From NCBI GenBank assembly GCA_026929865.2, contig CM049413.1:17222001-17286000 (forward strand): DNA of 64,000 nucleotides, in the 5' to 3' direction. This DNA comes from Hyperoplus lanceolatus (lineage: Eukaryota > Chordata > Actinopteri > Uranoscopiformes > Ammodytidae). The notes under the pieces were generated by a model. That model did not search any database. It was not told the origin of the DNA and was given only the letters and a program-made list of their open reading frames with translations. The position numbers and the translations under genes are program-made. Below are positions 50,816 to 64,000 of this stretch, piece after piece (position 1 is the first letter of the stretch; each line of letters begins with the position of its first letter).

Positions 50816-53101
50816 ATGATCAATTTCGTGATCGTATCATCTGATCTGAGGCCGCATGTTTCGGACACCCGGGTGAAGAGAGGGGCGGAGCTGTCAACTG
50901 ATCACCATCTGGTTGTGAGTTGGGTCAAAGGGTGGGGGAAGACTCTGGACAGACCTGGTAAGCCCAAACGGGTAGTGCGGGTGAACTGGGAACGTCTAGC
51001 GGAGGCCCCTGTTCAAGAGATCTTTAATTCGCACCTCCTGCAGAGCTTTTCTAGCATCCCTGTGGAGGTTGGGGGCATTGAACCCGAGTGGTCGATGCTC
51101 AAAACTTCCATTGCTGAAGCCGCGGTAGGCAGCTGTGGTCTCAAGGTCTTAGGTGCCTCAAGGGGCGGTAACCCTCGAACGCCGTGGTGGACCTCGGTGG
51201 TCAGGGAAGCCGTCCGACTGAAGAAGGAGTGCTTCCGGGATATGTTATCTCGGGGGACTCCTGAGGCAGTTGCAAGTAACCGACAGGCCCGAAGGGCTGC
51301 AGCTTCTGCCGTGTCAGAGGCAAAGCAGCGGGTGTGGGAGAAGTTCGGAGAAACCATGGAGAAGGACTTTCGGTCGGCACCAAAGTGTTTCTGGAAGACC
51401 GTCCGGCACCTCAGGAGGGGGAAGCGGGGAACCATCCAAGCTGTGTACAGTAAGGATGGGACGCTGTTGACCTCAACTGAGGAGGTAGTCGGTCGGTGGA
51501 AAGAGCACTTTGAGGAACTCCTGAATCCGATTAACACACCCTCTATGTTGGAGGCAGAGCTGGTGGCTGATGGGGGATCATCGTCAATATCCCTGGTGGA
51601 AGTCACTGAGGTAGTCAAACAACTCCACAGTGGCAAAGCCCCGGGGGTTGATGAGATCCGTCCAGAAATGCTGAAAGCAATGGGTGTGGAGGGGCTGTCT
51701 TGGATGACACGCCTCTTCAACATTGCGTGGAAGTCGGATACAGTGCCGAAGGAGTGGCAGACCGGGGTGGTGGTTCCTATTTTTAAAAAGGGGGACCAGA
51801 GAGTGTGTTCCAACTACCGGGGTATCACACTTCTCAGCCTTCCCGGCAAAGTCTACTCCAAGGTGCTGGAAAGGAGGGTTCGGCCGATAGTCGAACCTCA
51901 GATTGAAGAGGAACAATGCGGATTCCGTCCTGGCCGTGGAACAACGGACCAGCTCTTCACTCTCGCAAGGATCCTAGAGGGAGCTTGGGAGTTTGCTCAT
52001 CCAGTCTACATGTGTTTTGTAGATCTGGAGAAGGCTTATGACCGGGTTCCCCGGGAGATACTGTGGGGGGTGCTGCGGGAGTATGGGGTGAGGGTGTCTC
52101 TTCTCAGGGCCATCCAATCTCTGTACGCTCAAAGCGAGAGCTGTGTACGGGTTCTCGGTAGTAAGTCAGACTCGTTTCCAGTGGGGGTTGGCCTCCGCCA
52201 GGGCTGCGCTTTATCACCAATCCTGTTTGTGATATTTATGGACAGGATATCAAGGCGTAGTCGTGGTGGGGAGGGGTTGCAGTTTGGTGGTCTGAAGATC
52301 TCATCTCTGCTGTTTGCGGATGATGTGGTTCTGATGGCATCATCGGTCTGTGACCTTCAGCTCTCATTGGATCGGTTTGCAGCCGAGTGTGAAGCGGTTG
52401 GGATGAGGATCAGCACCTCTAAATCGGAGGCCATGGTGCTCAGCAGGAAATCGATGGATTGTCTACTACAGGTAGGGAATGAGTCCTTACCCAAAGTGAA
52501 GGAGTTCAAGTACCTCGGGGTCTTGTTTGCGAGTGAGGGAACAATGGAGCGTGAGATTGGCCGTAGAATCGGAGCAGCAGGGGCGGTTTTGCACTCGCTT
52601 CACCGCACTGTTGTGACGAAAAGAGAGCTGAATCGTAAGGCAAAGCTTTCGATCTACCGGGCGATCTTTGTTCCTACCCTCACCTATGGTCATGAAGGCT
52701 GGGTAATGACCGAAAGAACGAGATCGCGGGTACAAGCGGCCGAAATGGGCTTTCTCAGGAGGGTGGCTGGCGTCTCCCTTAGAGATAGGGTGAGAAGCTC
52801 AGTCATTCGTGAGGAACTCGGGGCAGAGCCGCTACTCCTTTGCGTTGAAAGGAGCCAGTTGAGGTGGTTCGGGCATCTGGTAAGGATGCCCCCAGGGCGC
52901 CTCCCTAGGGAGGTGTTCCAGGAGCGTCCAGCTGGGAGGAGGCCTCGGGGAAGACCCAGGACTAGGTGGAGAGATTATATTTCCACGCTGGCCTGGGAAC
53001 GCCTCGGGATCCCCCAGTCAGAGCTGGTTGAGGTGGCCCGGGAAAGAGAAGTTTGGGGTTCCCTGCTCAAGCTGCTGCCCCCGCGACCCAATTTCGGATA
53101 A
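50816..53101 (+). CDS. LINE reverse transcriptase ORF (761 codons open)
   Basis: The frame is open from an internal ATG just after the TGA at 50,807. It begins inside the endonuclease with the catalytic STDHHLV motif (residues 27-33). The reverse transcriptase follows: 'SGKAPGVDEIRPEMLK' (about 271-286), 'KKGDQRVCSNYRGITLLS' (about 324-341), 'CGFRPGRGTTDQLF' (about 368-381), 'CFVDLEKAYDRVP' (about 400-412), 'GLRQGCALSP' (about 458-467) and the active-site FADD (500-503). The C-terminal part holds '[19 protein letters not shown]' and an Arg/Pro-rich stretch typical of RTE/Rex3 proteins, ending in PPRPNFG. The true start lies upstream, so this is the intact 3' three quarters of one ORF. Catalytic aspartates are present. 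Minus-strand frames here are shadows. Confidence 0.9.
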   Translation: MINFVIVSSDLRPHVSDTRVKRGAELSTDHHLVVSWVKGWGKTLDRPGKPKRVVRVNWERLAEAPVQEIFNSHLLQSFSSIPVEVGGIEPEWSMLKTSIAEAAVGSCGLKVLGASRGGNPRTPWWTSVVREAVRLKKECFRDMLSRGTPEAVASNRQARRAAASAVSEAKQRVWEKFGETMEKDFRSAPKCFWKTVRHLRRGKRGTIQAVYSKDGTLLTSTEEVVGRWKEHFEELLNPINTPSMLEAELVADGGSSSISLVEVTEVVKQLHSGKAPGVDEIRPEMLKAMGVEGLSWMTRLFNIAWKSDTVPKEWQTGVVVPIFKKGDQRVCSNYRGITLLSLPGKVYSKVLERRVRPIVEPQIEEEQCGFRPGRGTTDQLFTLARILEGAWEFAHPVYMCFVDLEKAYDRVPREILWGVLREYGVRVSLLRAIQSLYAQSESCVRVLGSKSDSFPVGVGLRQGCALSPILFVIFMDRISRRSRGGEGLQFGGLKISSLLFADDVVLMASSVCDLQLSLDRFAAECEAVGMRISTSKSEAMVLSRKSMDCLLQVGNESLPKVKEFKYLGVLFASEGTMEREIGRRIGAAGAVLHSLHRTVVTKRELNRKAKLSIYRAIFVPTLTYGHEGWVMTERTRSRVQAAEMGFLRRVAGVSLRDRVRSSVIREELGAEPLLLCVERSQLRWFGHLVRMPPGRLPREVFQERPAGRRPRGRPRTRWRDYISTLAWERLGIPQSELVEVAREREVWGSLLKLLPPRPNFG

Positions 53102-53382
53102 GCGGTTGAAGATGATGATGATGATTGACAATTTTAATTTCAAGTTTATTTCAAGTTGTAAACTGCTAAACATATATTGATATACTCTCATAGATATTTT
53201 TGTCCAACTGTTTGAATAAGATTAAAATGCTCGGTTTGCATTGAATTTGTCACACCAGTCTGGTTTCTCCTAACATGTTTGAAAATTATTTAGGTGATTT
53301 TTCATGTGTCAGAAAAGCAATTTTGTGGATACAGGCAATCACCAAGTCCCCAATATGATTGAATGACATTCAAACACACATG

Positions 53383-53384
<2 letters not shown>

Positions 53385-53440
<56 letters not shown>
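53385..53440. repeat. (GA)n microsatellite, first block
   Basis: 28 GA units, separated from the next block by 21 bases (taattatgtgggcaaggcat plus c). Confidence 0.97.
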
Positions 53441-53443
<3 letters not shown>

Positions 53444-53455
53444 TTATGTGGGCAA

Positions 53456-56620
<3,165 letters not shown>

Positions 56621-56624
56621 GTCT

Positions 56625-56726
56625 CTCTCTCATGTCCTGTACTGTAATTAATGGAAGACGAGGAGGTGGAGGATGAAGAGCAGGAAGAAGGCACAGTGGA
56701 AACCTGTTGTGTTCGGTTGCCCTCAG

Positions 56727-56759
<33 letters not shown>
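56625..56759 (+). repeat. Inverted duplication, copy A
   Basis: From 'ctctctcatgtcctgtactg' onward this is the reverse complement of 60,721-60,806, with one mismatch in the 86-bp core (56,625-56,710). Similarity continues with small changes into a (TC)n array (56,730-56,759) that corresponds to the (GA)n at 60,669-60,692. Within the core, an ATG at 56,651 opens an acidic stretch (MEDEEVEDEEQEEGTVET). It is shared by both copies but has no supporting exon context. Confidence 0.9.
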
Positions 56760-56761
<2 letters not shown>

Positions 56762-59700
56762 TCATATTATATTATTAAAGAACAAATAGGTGAAATCACG
56801 ATTCCATTCTACCCATACAAATGAATCAACATGTCTAGTGAGATGGATATAAATAAATAGAAAAATATGAGTGAATGATACAAATACATCGAACCAAGTG
56901 GCTATAACATAAAGCAAATTAAGGAAAACCAGTCGAGGTTCATATTTGGGCTTTTGAAGCCTCCGTAGGTTTGTTATGTGTTTAATTTAATCTATTCCTC
57001 TCACTTTTTGTAACCATAAGGAGTTGTTGGGGTCTTTTTTTCTCTCTTTTTACCATTTATTTCCGTATGCAGCAATCCTGTAATTCTCTTGCAGCGGGAT
57101 GACTCTCTTCTCAGACGTCCTTAATTTCCTCATTTTCCGCTCCTCTTTTCTGCTTCCCTTTTCCTACAGGCTATGGCCTATTACTCTTTGGCCTTCTCTC
57201 CTGTACGTTTTTATGTGGCTTTACTTGCAAGCCACCTGCTCTCTCTGTTCTCTAACTGGCTACATCCTGTTTGCAGCCTTGTCAGTCTGCTGTTTATGTT
57301 GTGCGCCAACTCGTTTTGCTCTGCTTATGTCTCAGGGAGCATGGAACATTGACAAGAGACATGGAAGTTCACTTACCCCAGACATTAGCCGCCTGGAGGC
57401 ACGGGCAGAAACCATCAACTTCATAATATGCGCGTGTCTCCTGGGTAGGGGTTTTAAAACCACAGCAAAGAGGGATTATCTTTTTTTCTATAAATGCTGC
57501 ACCACGGTTCAGTAGTGCATGTTGCTAAGAGTTGTGGCTCGTCAGTTTGTAGTCAGTCATCGTTAAAGGTTTAAGCTGTACTTGGTCAGATTTTGATGTC
57601 CCCAAAGTGGGACAAAAGAGGAACATTTTGTGTGTGTGTGTGTCCAACTGAGTTCCTGAACATTCACTTTTTTAATATGTTTTCTAAAACCCAGGTGTTA
57701 TGAAAGAGGAAATGCAAAATTGCTAATTGTTAAACTATTGCACACTGACTCTAAGCCGCAATGCCATCTGTCAAGGTATAACCTGAGACATGGTTTATGT
57801 ACATCACATAGAGGTGTAGCTACTGGGAAACGGCATTAATCAAATGCTGAAAGCCCTGCACACTGACTTCAAATTCACTTCCAAAATGATAAATAGATAT
57901 GGTGCAACACAGTGGACTCGTGAACCTTATCACGTTGTGTTACTGTATGGTAACAGTTGTGGTTTAGCGTATTACCCAGGCAGGGTGATGACAATCTTAA
58001 TGCTTCCTCTGGTTTTGTTTCACGGTTAACCACATGTTACCCATACAGTAACAGTCCATTGCTGTATACAGGCTTAGTAACCATCTTTAGTCATCTACAG
58101 CCTGACAAAGATAGAAATGTTACCCATTTCATCAGATTTGTGTTTTGAAGTCGATGTGCATTAGTCATTTCTATGATATTTTATGTATTTATCCAATGCT
58201 GCTTACCAATAGCTGTCGACTACATGTGATGCTTGTTGCACTTTTTAAATGTGTTTCTAACTTCTAAAACAGACTGCAAAGTCTCCAAAGTTGAATGACC
58301 TAGTTTGGACTTACCCATACCCAGCCGACAGTAAAAGTGTGTGAAGCAGATGGAGTCTTCCACATTTGACAGGTTGGCAGTAGAAAATAACACGGTGAAG
58401 CTTTTGATATGTGGTCAGGACACAAACCAGGAAGTTAAAGTGGTAGTTTAATTGCAGTAGGTGATTCAGATTTCCGATGCAAAAGCAGACAATGCAAAAC
58501 CAAATTCAGTGCACCACCTGAGGTTGGCTCTCATTTAAACAGAAGAGAAAAACACAGTGAGACGGAGCGATGCTAGCCAAGTGGGCGTGAGATCAGAAAA
58601 GTATGGCACACACTTCTGAACGGAGTATTTGGTATGCATTAGATACGTGGTCATAGATTTGTCCAAGCACTTCTTCTCAACCTGTCCTCCTCTTTAGCTG
58701 CTGGCATTATCATTCAGTCTCACTGTAGTCGATAATGCCAAGACAACATCACTCATGCTGAAATTATCTGTTTGATATGCAGTTGGAGGCCTTTGTGCCT
58801 CATCACATTTTCTGTCTGATGTCCAGTGCTGCTCTTTAGGAGAATTCATCACGTCCCGTCCCCATCCTGTCCTGCACTCTGAACTCCCCTATGCACGCTG
58901 AAAGTAAACTCACCAATCTCCATCTTCTTTTCCAACATCCCTCCAGCTCTTGCCAAAAAAAAGTAGTACCAATAGGATTTATCAATGCTGATCAATTTTT
59001 CCCATTGGACAATTGTGATTTGACTTTGCTTTGCCTTGCACTTGAGCTGAACCTTGCCACTTCTTGTGTGTGAGAAATACCCTTCTTGCTTGTCATTACA
59101 CATTAGTAGGCTTCCATTAATCATATGCTGTTGGTTTGACTTAAGGCCAATAAATAGTATCCAGGACCCCTCAAAGGTCCACGGCGCGCAGCCCAAAAAT
59201 GTGTAACTGCGCAGACTGTCGCAGGAAAGCTGGCTGGCTCCACTCTCCTGTCCAGTTGTTGGTATTTGCCGAGAAGAAGAAAAAAAAGTATAATAAAGCA
59301 AAATCTTGACCCCTTGACAGAGTCACTCATTGCACTTTCGACTTGTACATGCTGGTTATTGGTTTCACGGTTGTGTGTTTCTACAGTGTGGTATTTTCTA
59401 TTATACTGACAGTGTAGACTTTTTTAGTGGATCCACACAGACTCAAAAGCAGAAAATGTATGTAGGGGCCCTAAACAGATGAATCTATGAAAGTGAACAC
59501 CATGTAAGAGTCCAAACTGAGCTGGTCCCTGCATCTTTAGCTTTACCACTATCCAAAACCCACTTATTTTTTTTAAATATTTTCTTCCGGCATCACCTCT
59601 CTGTCTCCCTTTTCCTTCTCCACACTGCACTTGCCACCGCCGTCCCCTTGGAAATGTAATTGAGGCAGACCTTGTGAAAAGGCCTGGCAGTGTATCCACG

Positions 59701-60668
59701 GAGGAGTCTAAAGGAAGGAAGTGAGTGAGAGGAGCTGGGTGACACTGGGGTGGCCTCCACTGGCACAGACACTAACTACCTCCACAGCCATCTCAAATCC
59801 CCAACACAACTTAGGTGATTAAATTAGCATGCTCTTAAGGTATTTTGACATAACCACAACTTTTTATTCGCCACACTACATCACATTTATTTCCCCTGCT
59901 ATTTCATCTCACCTTGGCTTGGGAGTTTTTTCAAAAATGACGACATTGCATAATTTCTCTACCCATTTGAAACGCTTTAATTGAAGAGGATCTACTGTAG
60001 CTGATCAAATCCAATGTCATTTCTTGTGACATTTGTTTCACACTATTGAAAACCTACAATTGATTTATATACAATATACATCGCCAAATGTAAATAAGGG
60101 GTTATCACATCAGATCCAGATGATTCTTTTTTTTTTTTTTTTTAAAGCCACCGTTTCCCAAGCCATGTGATGTAGTGGATTCCTATAGAAACCGTTATCT
60201 AACAACAGCATTTACATTTTGGTGTCAAGGTCAGAGTGATCAATTGATCCGTGTACACTGCTGTAGCAACACTTAACACTTCTCATCGACGTCGTTGGAG
60301 GAAGAGACAAAGCAGAGACGGAGAGATATACAGGCGGCACTGACAGACAACAAAGGCTAGAACCAGACGCACTGGTCACAACAAGTAAAAGGAATATACG
60401 CTAATAAAGACGTGCAGATGTGGAACTTTATCGCCATTGGCCCATTGTCTAAACTCACCATACCCTTGGCCATCCCTCAAAATTAAAGATCATTTTTAAT
60501 CACTTTGATAATGGAAGCTTCTTTTTTTGTTAAGAGGCAGCTCTGATAGATATAAGAGTTTATGGGAGTTGACAAGGGACATTGCACCGAGGGCATTAGA
60601 ACTGGCAGCTTGTCAAACAGCCCACTGGAAAAAAAAAAGAGTGGCGAGTTAAGAGAGGAATACAAATA
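56760..60668. other. 4-kb segment enclosed by the inverted duplication
   Basis: No gene accepted. The 138-codon open frame at 57,099-57,515 is treated under rejected items. A GT tract lies at about 57,630-57,642. A T-run of about 16 lies at 60,128-60,143. Confidence 0.4.
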
Positions 60669-60806
60669 GAGAGAGAGAGAGAGAGAGAGAGATATTTTGA
60701 GGGCGGGGGGGTCACCAAACACAGCAGGTTTCCACTGTGCCTTCTTCCTGCTCTTCATCCTCCACCTCCTCGTCTTCCATTAATTACAGTACAGGACATG
60801 AGAGAG
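60669..60806 (-). repeat. Inverted duplication, copy B
   Basis: The minus-strand reading reproduces copy A at 56,625-56,759: the core 60,721-60,806 differs at one base. The extension through 'tgtgtttggtgacccccccgccctcaaaatat' has small differences, including a C-run of seven, and is followed by the (TC)n array, here 24 bases. In this copy the acidic frame ends at a TGA soon after the shared core. Confidence 0.9.
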
Positions 60807-60809
60807 GTG

Positions 60810-63800
60810 TAGAGTGCTCTCGTTAGGCAACAGCAAAAAGCCACGACACGAGAAACTTAATTACCTTATAGGGCCGGAGATTGTTCTGTTATAGTGCTAA
60901 GGACATTCTCCTACCTTTTTAAACAAGATGTTTGCCCTTGCAGAGAGGGGAACTCAGAGTGACTTTAGAGCCAGGGAGAGGGATATGGGGGGAATATATA
61001 CCACCACTGTATGATATGCCGCAGCCATTTCTATTCATAGAAATATCCTCCTCTGCAGGGTTGACCTCTTTACAGCATTTTACTGTGCTGACTGTTTGTT
61101 TATCTTCTAGTTTTCCCAATGTGTTCCATAAACACTGCCACCCCACTCTGGCCTGCATGTGTTGCATGTAACATTTTCAGACATTTGAATAACTGACATC
61201 CCTTATGGTGTCTTGTCTTATTCAATTAATGACATTCATTTCCCTCGGCCCTTTGCATGAGCCGTGGATTGATGACGCTCCTTAATATCTCAGCGATTGT
61301 TTCACGGCCCTTTAATTCTGGGGGCGCCCCACTCCATCTCCATCCACTCTTTTGTTGTCCTGTATTTATCACTGTAATCACAAGGTTTGCCTGTAAGCAG
61401 CCTAACTGATCACAGACCGGGCCTTAATCTACATAGACCCCACTGTGGGGCCATGTGGGGGTACAGCAGTGATGATTATCTTAATTAAAGTATGTGTCAT
61501 TGGGAAAATTTGCACAAACAAGCAATAACGACACAACCTCCAATCCGAAAGCAACAGCCACTCCTATAACAAGCGGACCCTGTACACCTCCCCAACCCAG
61601 CTCATATATAAGCCCTCAGCAGAGGCAATCAGATATACTAGTCAATAACGTGCCCTCATGAGAGGAAAGAAAGGAGCTAATAAGAGAAGGTGGTAAATGC
61701 AGATGGAACGTTGCCAAAGCCTTTGGATTCCGTCGATAATTGTCAATATATTCTAATCTCCCCCAACAAATATGCATATCGGAAAGCGTTTTTGCTATGC
61801 AAGCCAGGACACTATTGTCATCCAAGATGAATGGGCTCAGGGGAGATGGGTTAAGGGGTGTCTGAGAGAAATGGGGGTGTAGTGGAAACACACACAGACA
61901 CACACCCCTCTTCCCAAATAGAATTGTCCTCCATTAACCAAACTCTTTGTTGTTGTACGTGACCCTTTCATTCTCCTTTTCCCCTCTGTCCGGTTCTACA
62001 CAAATATTTTTAATTGGTGTGCTGTGCATTCTATTTAATTATCTAGGAGGAGGTACATATTATGCTGTTGCTGCAGAAAGATTTTTTTTTTCTTTCTCAA
62101 AGTTTCCGTTTTCTTCCTTACTGGCCCTGTTGTAATTTACGACATCACACTAATTCACACAGTAATTCAATGAACCCCGAATTAACCTGGCCGGTTAGTA
62201 TTTTCCCCATTAGCTCGTTTCGCTCCCCCACTCCATTGTCTGGATAATTAAGAAACATCAGTGTCCACGAGCCGGATCAAACGTTGTCGGCGGAGGAGTC
62301 GGTGTCGGCGGAGGAGTCGGTGTCATCCGGCGTCTGGGTTCACCGGAGCACAGCAGCTGCATATTAAGGACAGGGATGATGGGTGAATTACTGCTGATTA
62401 AGATCTGGTAATAACATCCCCTGCCTGTAATATTGCCGCTCTATGGTGCAAGCCTCATCTCCCAGGGCAAGAGGCTAAAGCTTGTGATTGCAGGGATGTG
62501 GATATAGCCGGGGGGTCGTGGGCTGTAACCCAGAACCATTGTACCACATAGAACTGCACCTTCAAAATGGCTTAACCATCCCCTCAAATGACCTACGTAC
62601 GTCATATTGTTGTAGCCTGAGCTAACGCAAGCCAATGCCGCCCGCACAGTCACAGGCAAATATTATACGCACATCATCTCATTTAATAATTTGTCATGCA
62701 ATCAGTGGCGGTCGTTCACAGCCTAAAACAGCCCCAACACCAATACTTATTTTTACATGGCCGGGCAAGCACAGCTGTCTGCCATGTGCCACACAGCCAC
62801 ACTTGTGTCAGTTGCTTTGATCCAAACGCTGACCATAATTGATCTTCTTTGAGAAGCTGTCAAGTGGCTCTTATTTGACAAGCCAATTGTTCCACTCCCT
62901 GCGTCTATGTGATAGTGGGCATTACTCATATCACTGCTGCCAGCTTGACTTGGACAGTAGACTGTTGAGTGGAGGGCCCTTTTGGCGCACACTTGCACGC
63001 CTATCCGTTAACACAATAATGCACACACCGAGTGAATAATACACTTGTTTTATCGTGTCCTGTCAGTAGTCCACGTCAATGGTCGTCTCCACAGCGCGCT
63101 TTGCATGACACCAAGGTCTTCAGTCTCCCTGGGAGTGTTCAAGTGAGCGCTTTTTCCTCTCAAAGGAAACATTATGGGATGTAGAACTTCAGTGTAAATG
63201 GGGTTACCTTTAGGGCTTTGATCTTATATTTCCTCTCCATCAAAGCATTCATTCATTTTTAATCATTTAGCTCGGGTGACGCTAAATGCAAACCGTTTGA
63301 AAGGGTGAAGACTTCTAGATTGAGCTATGACAGGCACAGAGATGCAACGCATTGTGCCTTACCTCACTGATAAACATTACTTTTTTGTGCATTGCTGAAT
63401 CTTTTTTGAACCATTTAAATTATGATTTCTTTGTGTTTTTGTTACCCCGAAAAGAGTGATAGTGACTGTCACATCTTGTCAACCCAAAAAAATACATCAC
63501 TAAAAAAAGAAGGGACGCCCACTGCTCTGCTTTATTATTTTTGTTCAGCACTTTATGTCCGCTTAACTAAGGCCTCACATTCCTCTTTAGTTGGTACATT
63601 TGTCTTGGGGGTTGTATCCTTTTCTTAAAGGTTGTAATGGGGTTTCAATTTGACACGGTCCATTTCAATTATGGGCGCATTATCTTAAGTAGCCCCAAAA
63701 GACTAAAATCTAAATGAAGGTCTCGAATTGGTCAAATGGGCGAGCAAGTTAAATGACTCTTGACTTCCCAGTGCCCATTATCCACACATGAATATCCATC

Positions 63801-64000
63801 CTTGACCCTGGAGCACATCCTCATCCCTCTTTTCTATCATCCTTCCCTTCACACCGTTCACCACCCGGTCACCAAGAAGAACATTGCCTTGTGTTGAACC
63901 TCTTCAACTGGTCCATCTTTTTTTCTTTCTTCTTATTCTTCACCAATAAAAGAGCAAATGATGCTGAAATAATTTATTGGTCGGTTTTTCCGGTTTCAGA
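60810..64000. other. Non-coding; several conserved-looking blocks
   Basis: No gene seen. Positions 61,180-61,480, 61,600-61,900, 62,820-63,060 and 63,240-63,800 lack simple repeats and contain phrases such as 'caattaatgacattcatttccc' and 'tttcaattatgggcgcatt', in the style of vertebrate conserved non-coding elements. At 62,285-62,324 an 18-bp CpG-containing unit (tgtcggcggaggagtcgg) is present twice in tandem. Confidence 0.35.

Larger units (their letters stand above)
49796..53127 (+). mobile_element. Full-length Rex3/RTE-type LINE retrotransposon
   Basis: A 3.33-kb non-LTR element flanked by a perfect 14-bp target-site duplication ACAATTTTAATTTC (49,782-49,795 and 53,128-53,141). It starts CCTCTCCGGGAACCATCACC, carries one long region coding for an AP-type endonuclease followed by reverse transcriptase, and ends in a short (GAT)n tail, as RTE-clade Rex3 elements do. 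The GC-rich coding body contrasts with AT-rich surroundings. The intact target duplication, full length and mostly open RT frame indicate a recent insertion. Two frameshifts and one stop make this copy non-autonomous. Fragments of the same family lie at 7,194-7,361 and 15,710-16,138. The Rex3 assignment is from recalled RT motifs; the RTE-type architecture is the firmer statement. Confidence 0.92.

Noticed and set aside
51013-51813. 266-codon minus-strand open frame
   Set aside because: Lies antisense to the LINE reverse transcriptase frame; a shadow caused by the GC-rich coding strand. The minus-strand frame at 7,122-7,352 is likewise antisense to the LINE tail.
57099-57515. 138-codon plus-strand open frame, hydrophobic, preceded by a splice-acceptor-like 'ttctcttgcag'
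   Set aside because: No recognisable family, Cys/Leu/Phe-rich composition as expected from a pyrimidine-rich strand, no matching donor or neighbouring exon. It could be reconsidered if RNA reads cover it.
58701-58741. Inverted pair tggcattatc/gataatgcca
   Set aside because: Ten-base arms with a 20-base loop and no duplication; too weak to separate from chance.

Overview
The window looks like intergenic or intronic DNA of a teleost fish, probably a percomorph. The evidence is the mix of repeats: a nearly complete Rex3/RTE-type LINE, two decayed relatives of it, a tRNA-derived SINE with a fish-type 3' core, several teleost-style inverted-repeat elements (one resembling, from memory, a short element widespread in percomorph genomes), and many long AC, GA, TA and TATC microsatellites. 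Apart from the reading frames of the LINE and one frameshifted relic of a Myb/SANT-like gene, no convincing protein-coding exon, tRNA, rRNA or known small RNA was found. The other open frames are short, lie in microsatellites, or run antisense to the LINE.

Layout. 0-1.5 kb: a palindromic fold-back element cut by the window start, a 47-bp copy of its repeat unit between 10-bp direct repeats, and a stretch where one 16-18 bp motif recurs four times. 4.6-5.1 kb: SINE and a TA microsatellite. 7.2 kb: a 168-bp LINE 3' tail. 11.2-11.6 kb: minus-strand Myb/SANT-like relic. 14.0 kb: 125-bp MITE. 15.2-16.4 kb: AC array, a hairpin, a rearranged LINE fragment and a 200-bp TATC array. 20.5 and 23.9 kb: two diverged copies of one MITE-like repeat. 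27.3 kb: a 255-bp element sharing its ends with the large element at 44.6 kb. 32.8-33.7 kb: an inverted-repeat element with internal diverged repeats. 40.7, 42.2, 44.6 and 46.9 kb: four DNA-transposon-like elements, three with clear target-site duplications; the one at 44.6 kb is interrupted by a solo LTR. 49.8-53.1 kb: full-length LINE with a 14-bp target-site duplication, broken by two frameshifts and one stop. 53.4-53.8 kb: a very long GA array. 56.6 and 60.7 kb: a nearly identical inverted duplication enclosing 4 kb.

The remaining sequence is mostly single-copy in appearance. Some of it (about 12.4-12.7, 16.4-18.7, 22.1-23.0, 55.6-56.1 and 61.2-63.8 kb) has TAATTA-type motifs, few simple repeats and balanced composition, as in regulatory landscapes of developmental genes. 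This is an impression that only comparative alignment can test.

There is no gene network to describe. The content is a history of transposon insertion, nesting and decay. The least ordinary items are the fold-back family made of palindromic 'ctacctaacacatag' units, the inverted duplication at 56.6/60.7 kb and the composite element at 32.8-33.7 kb.
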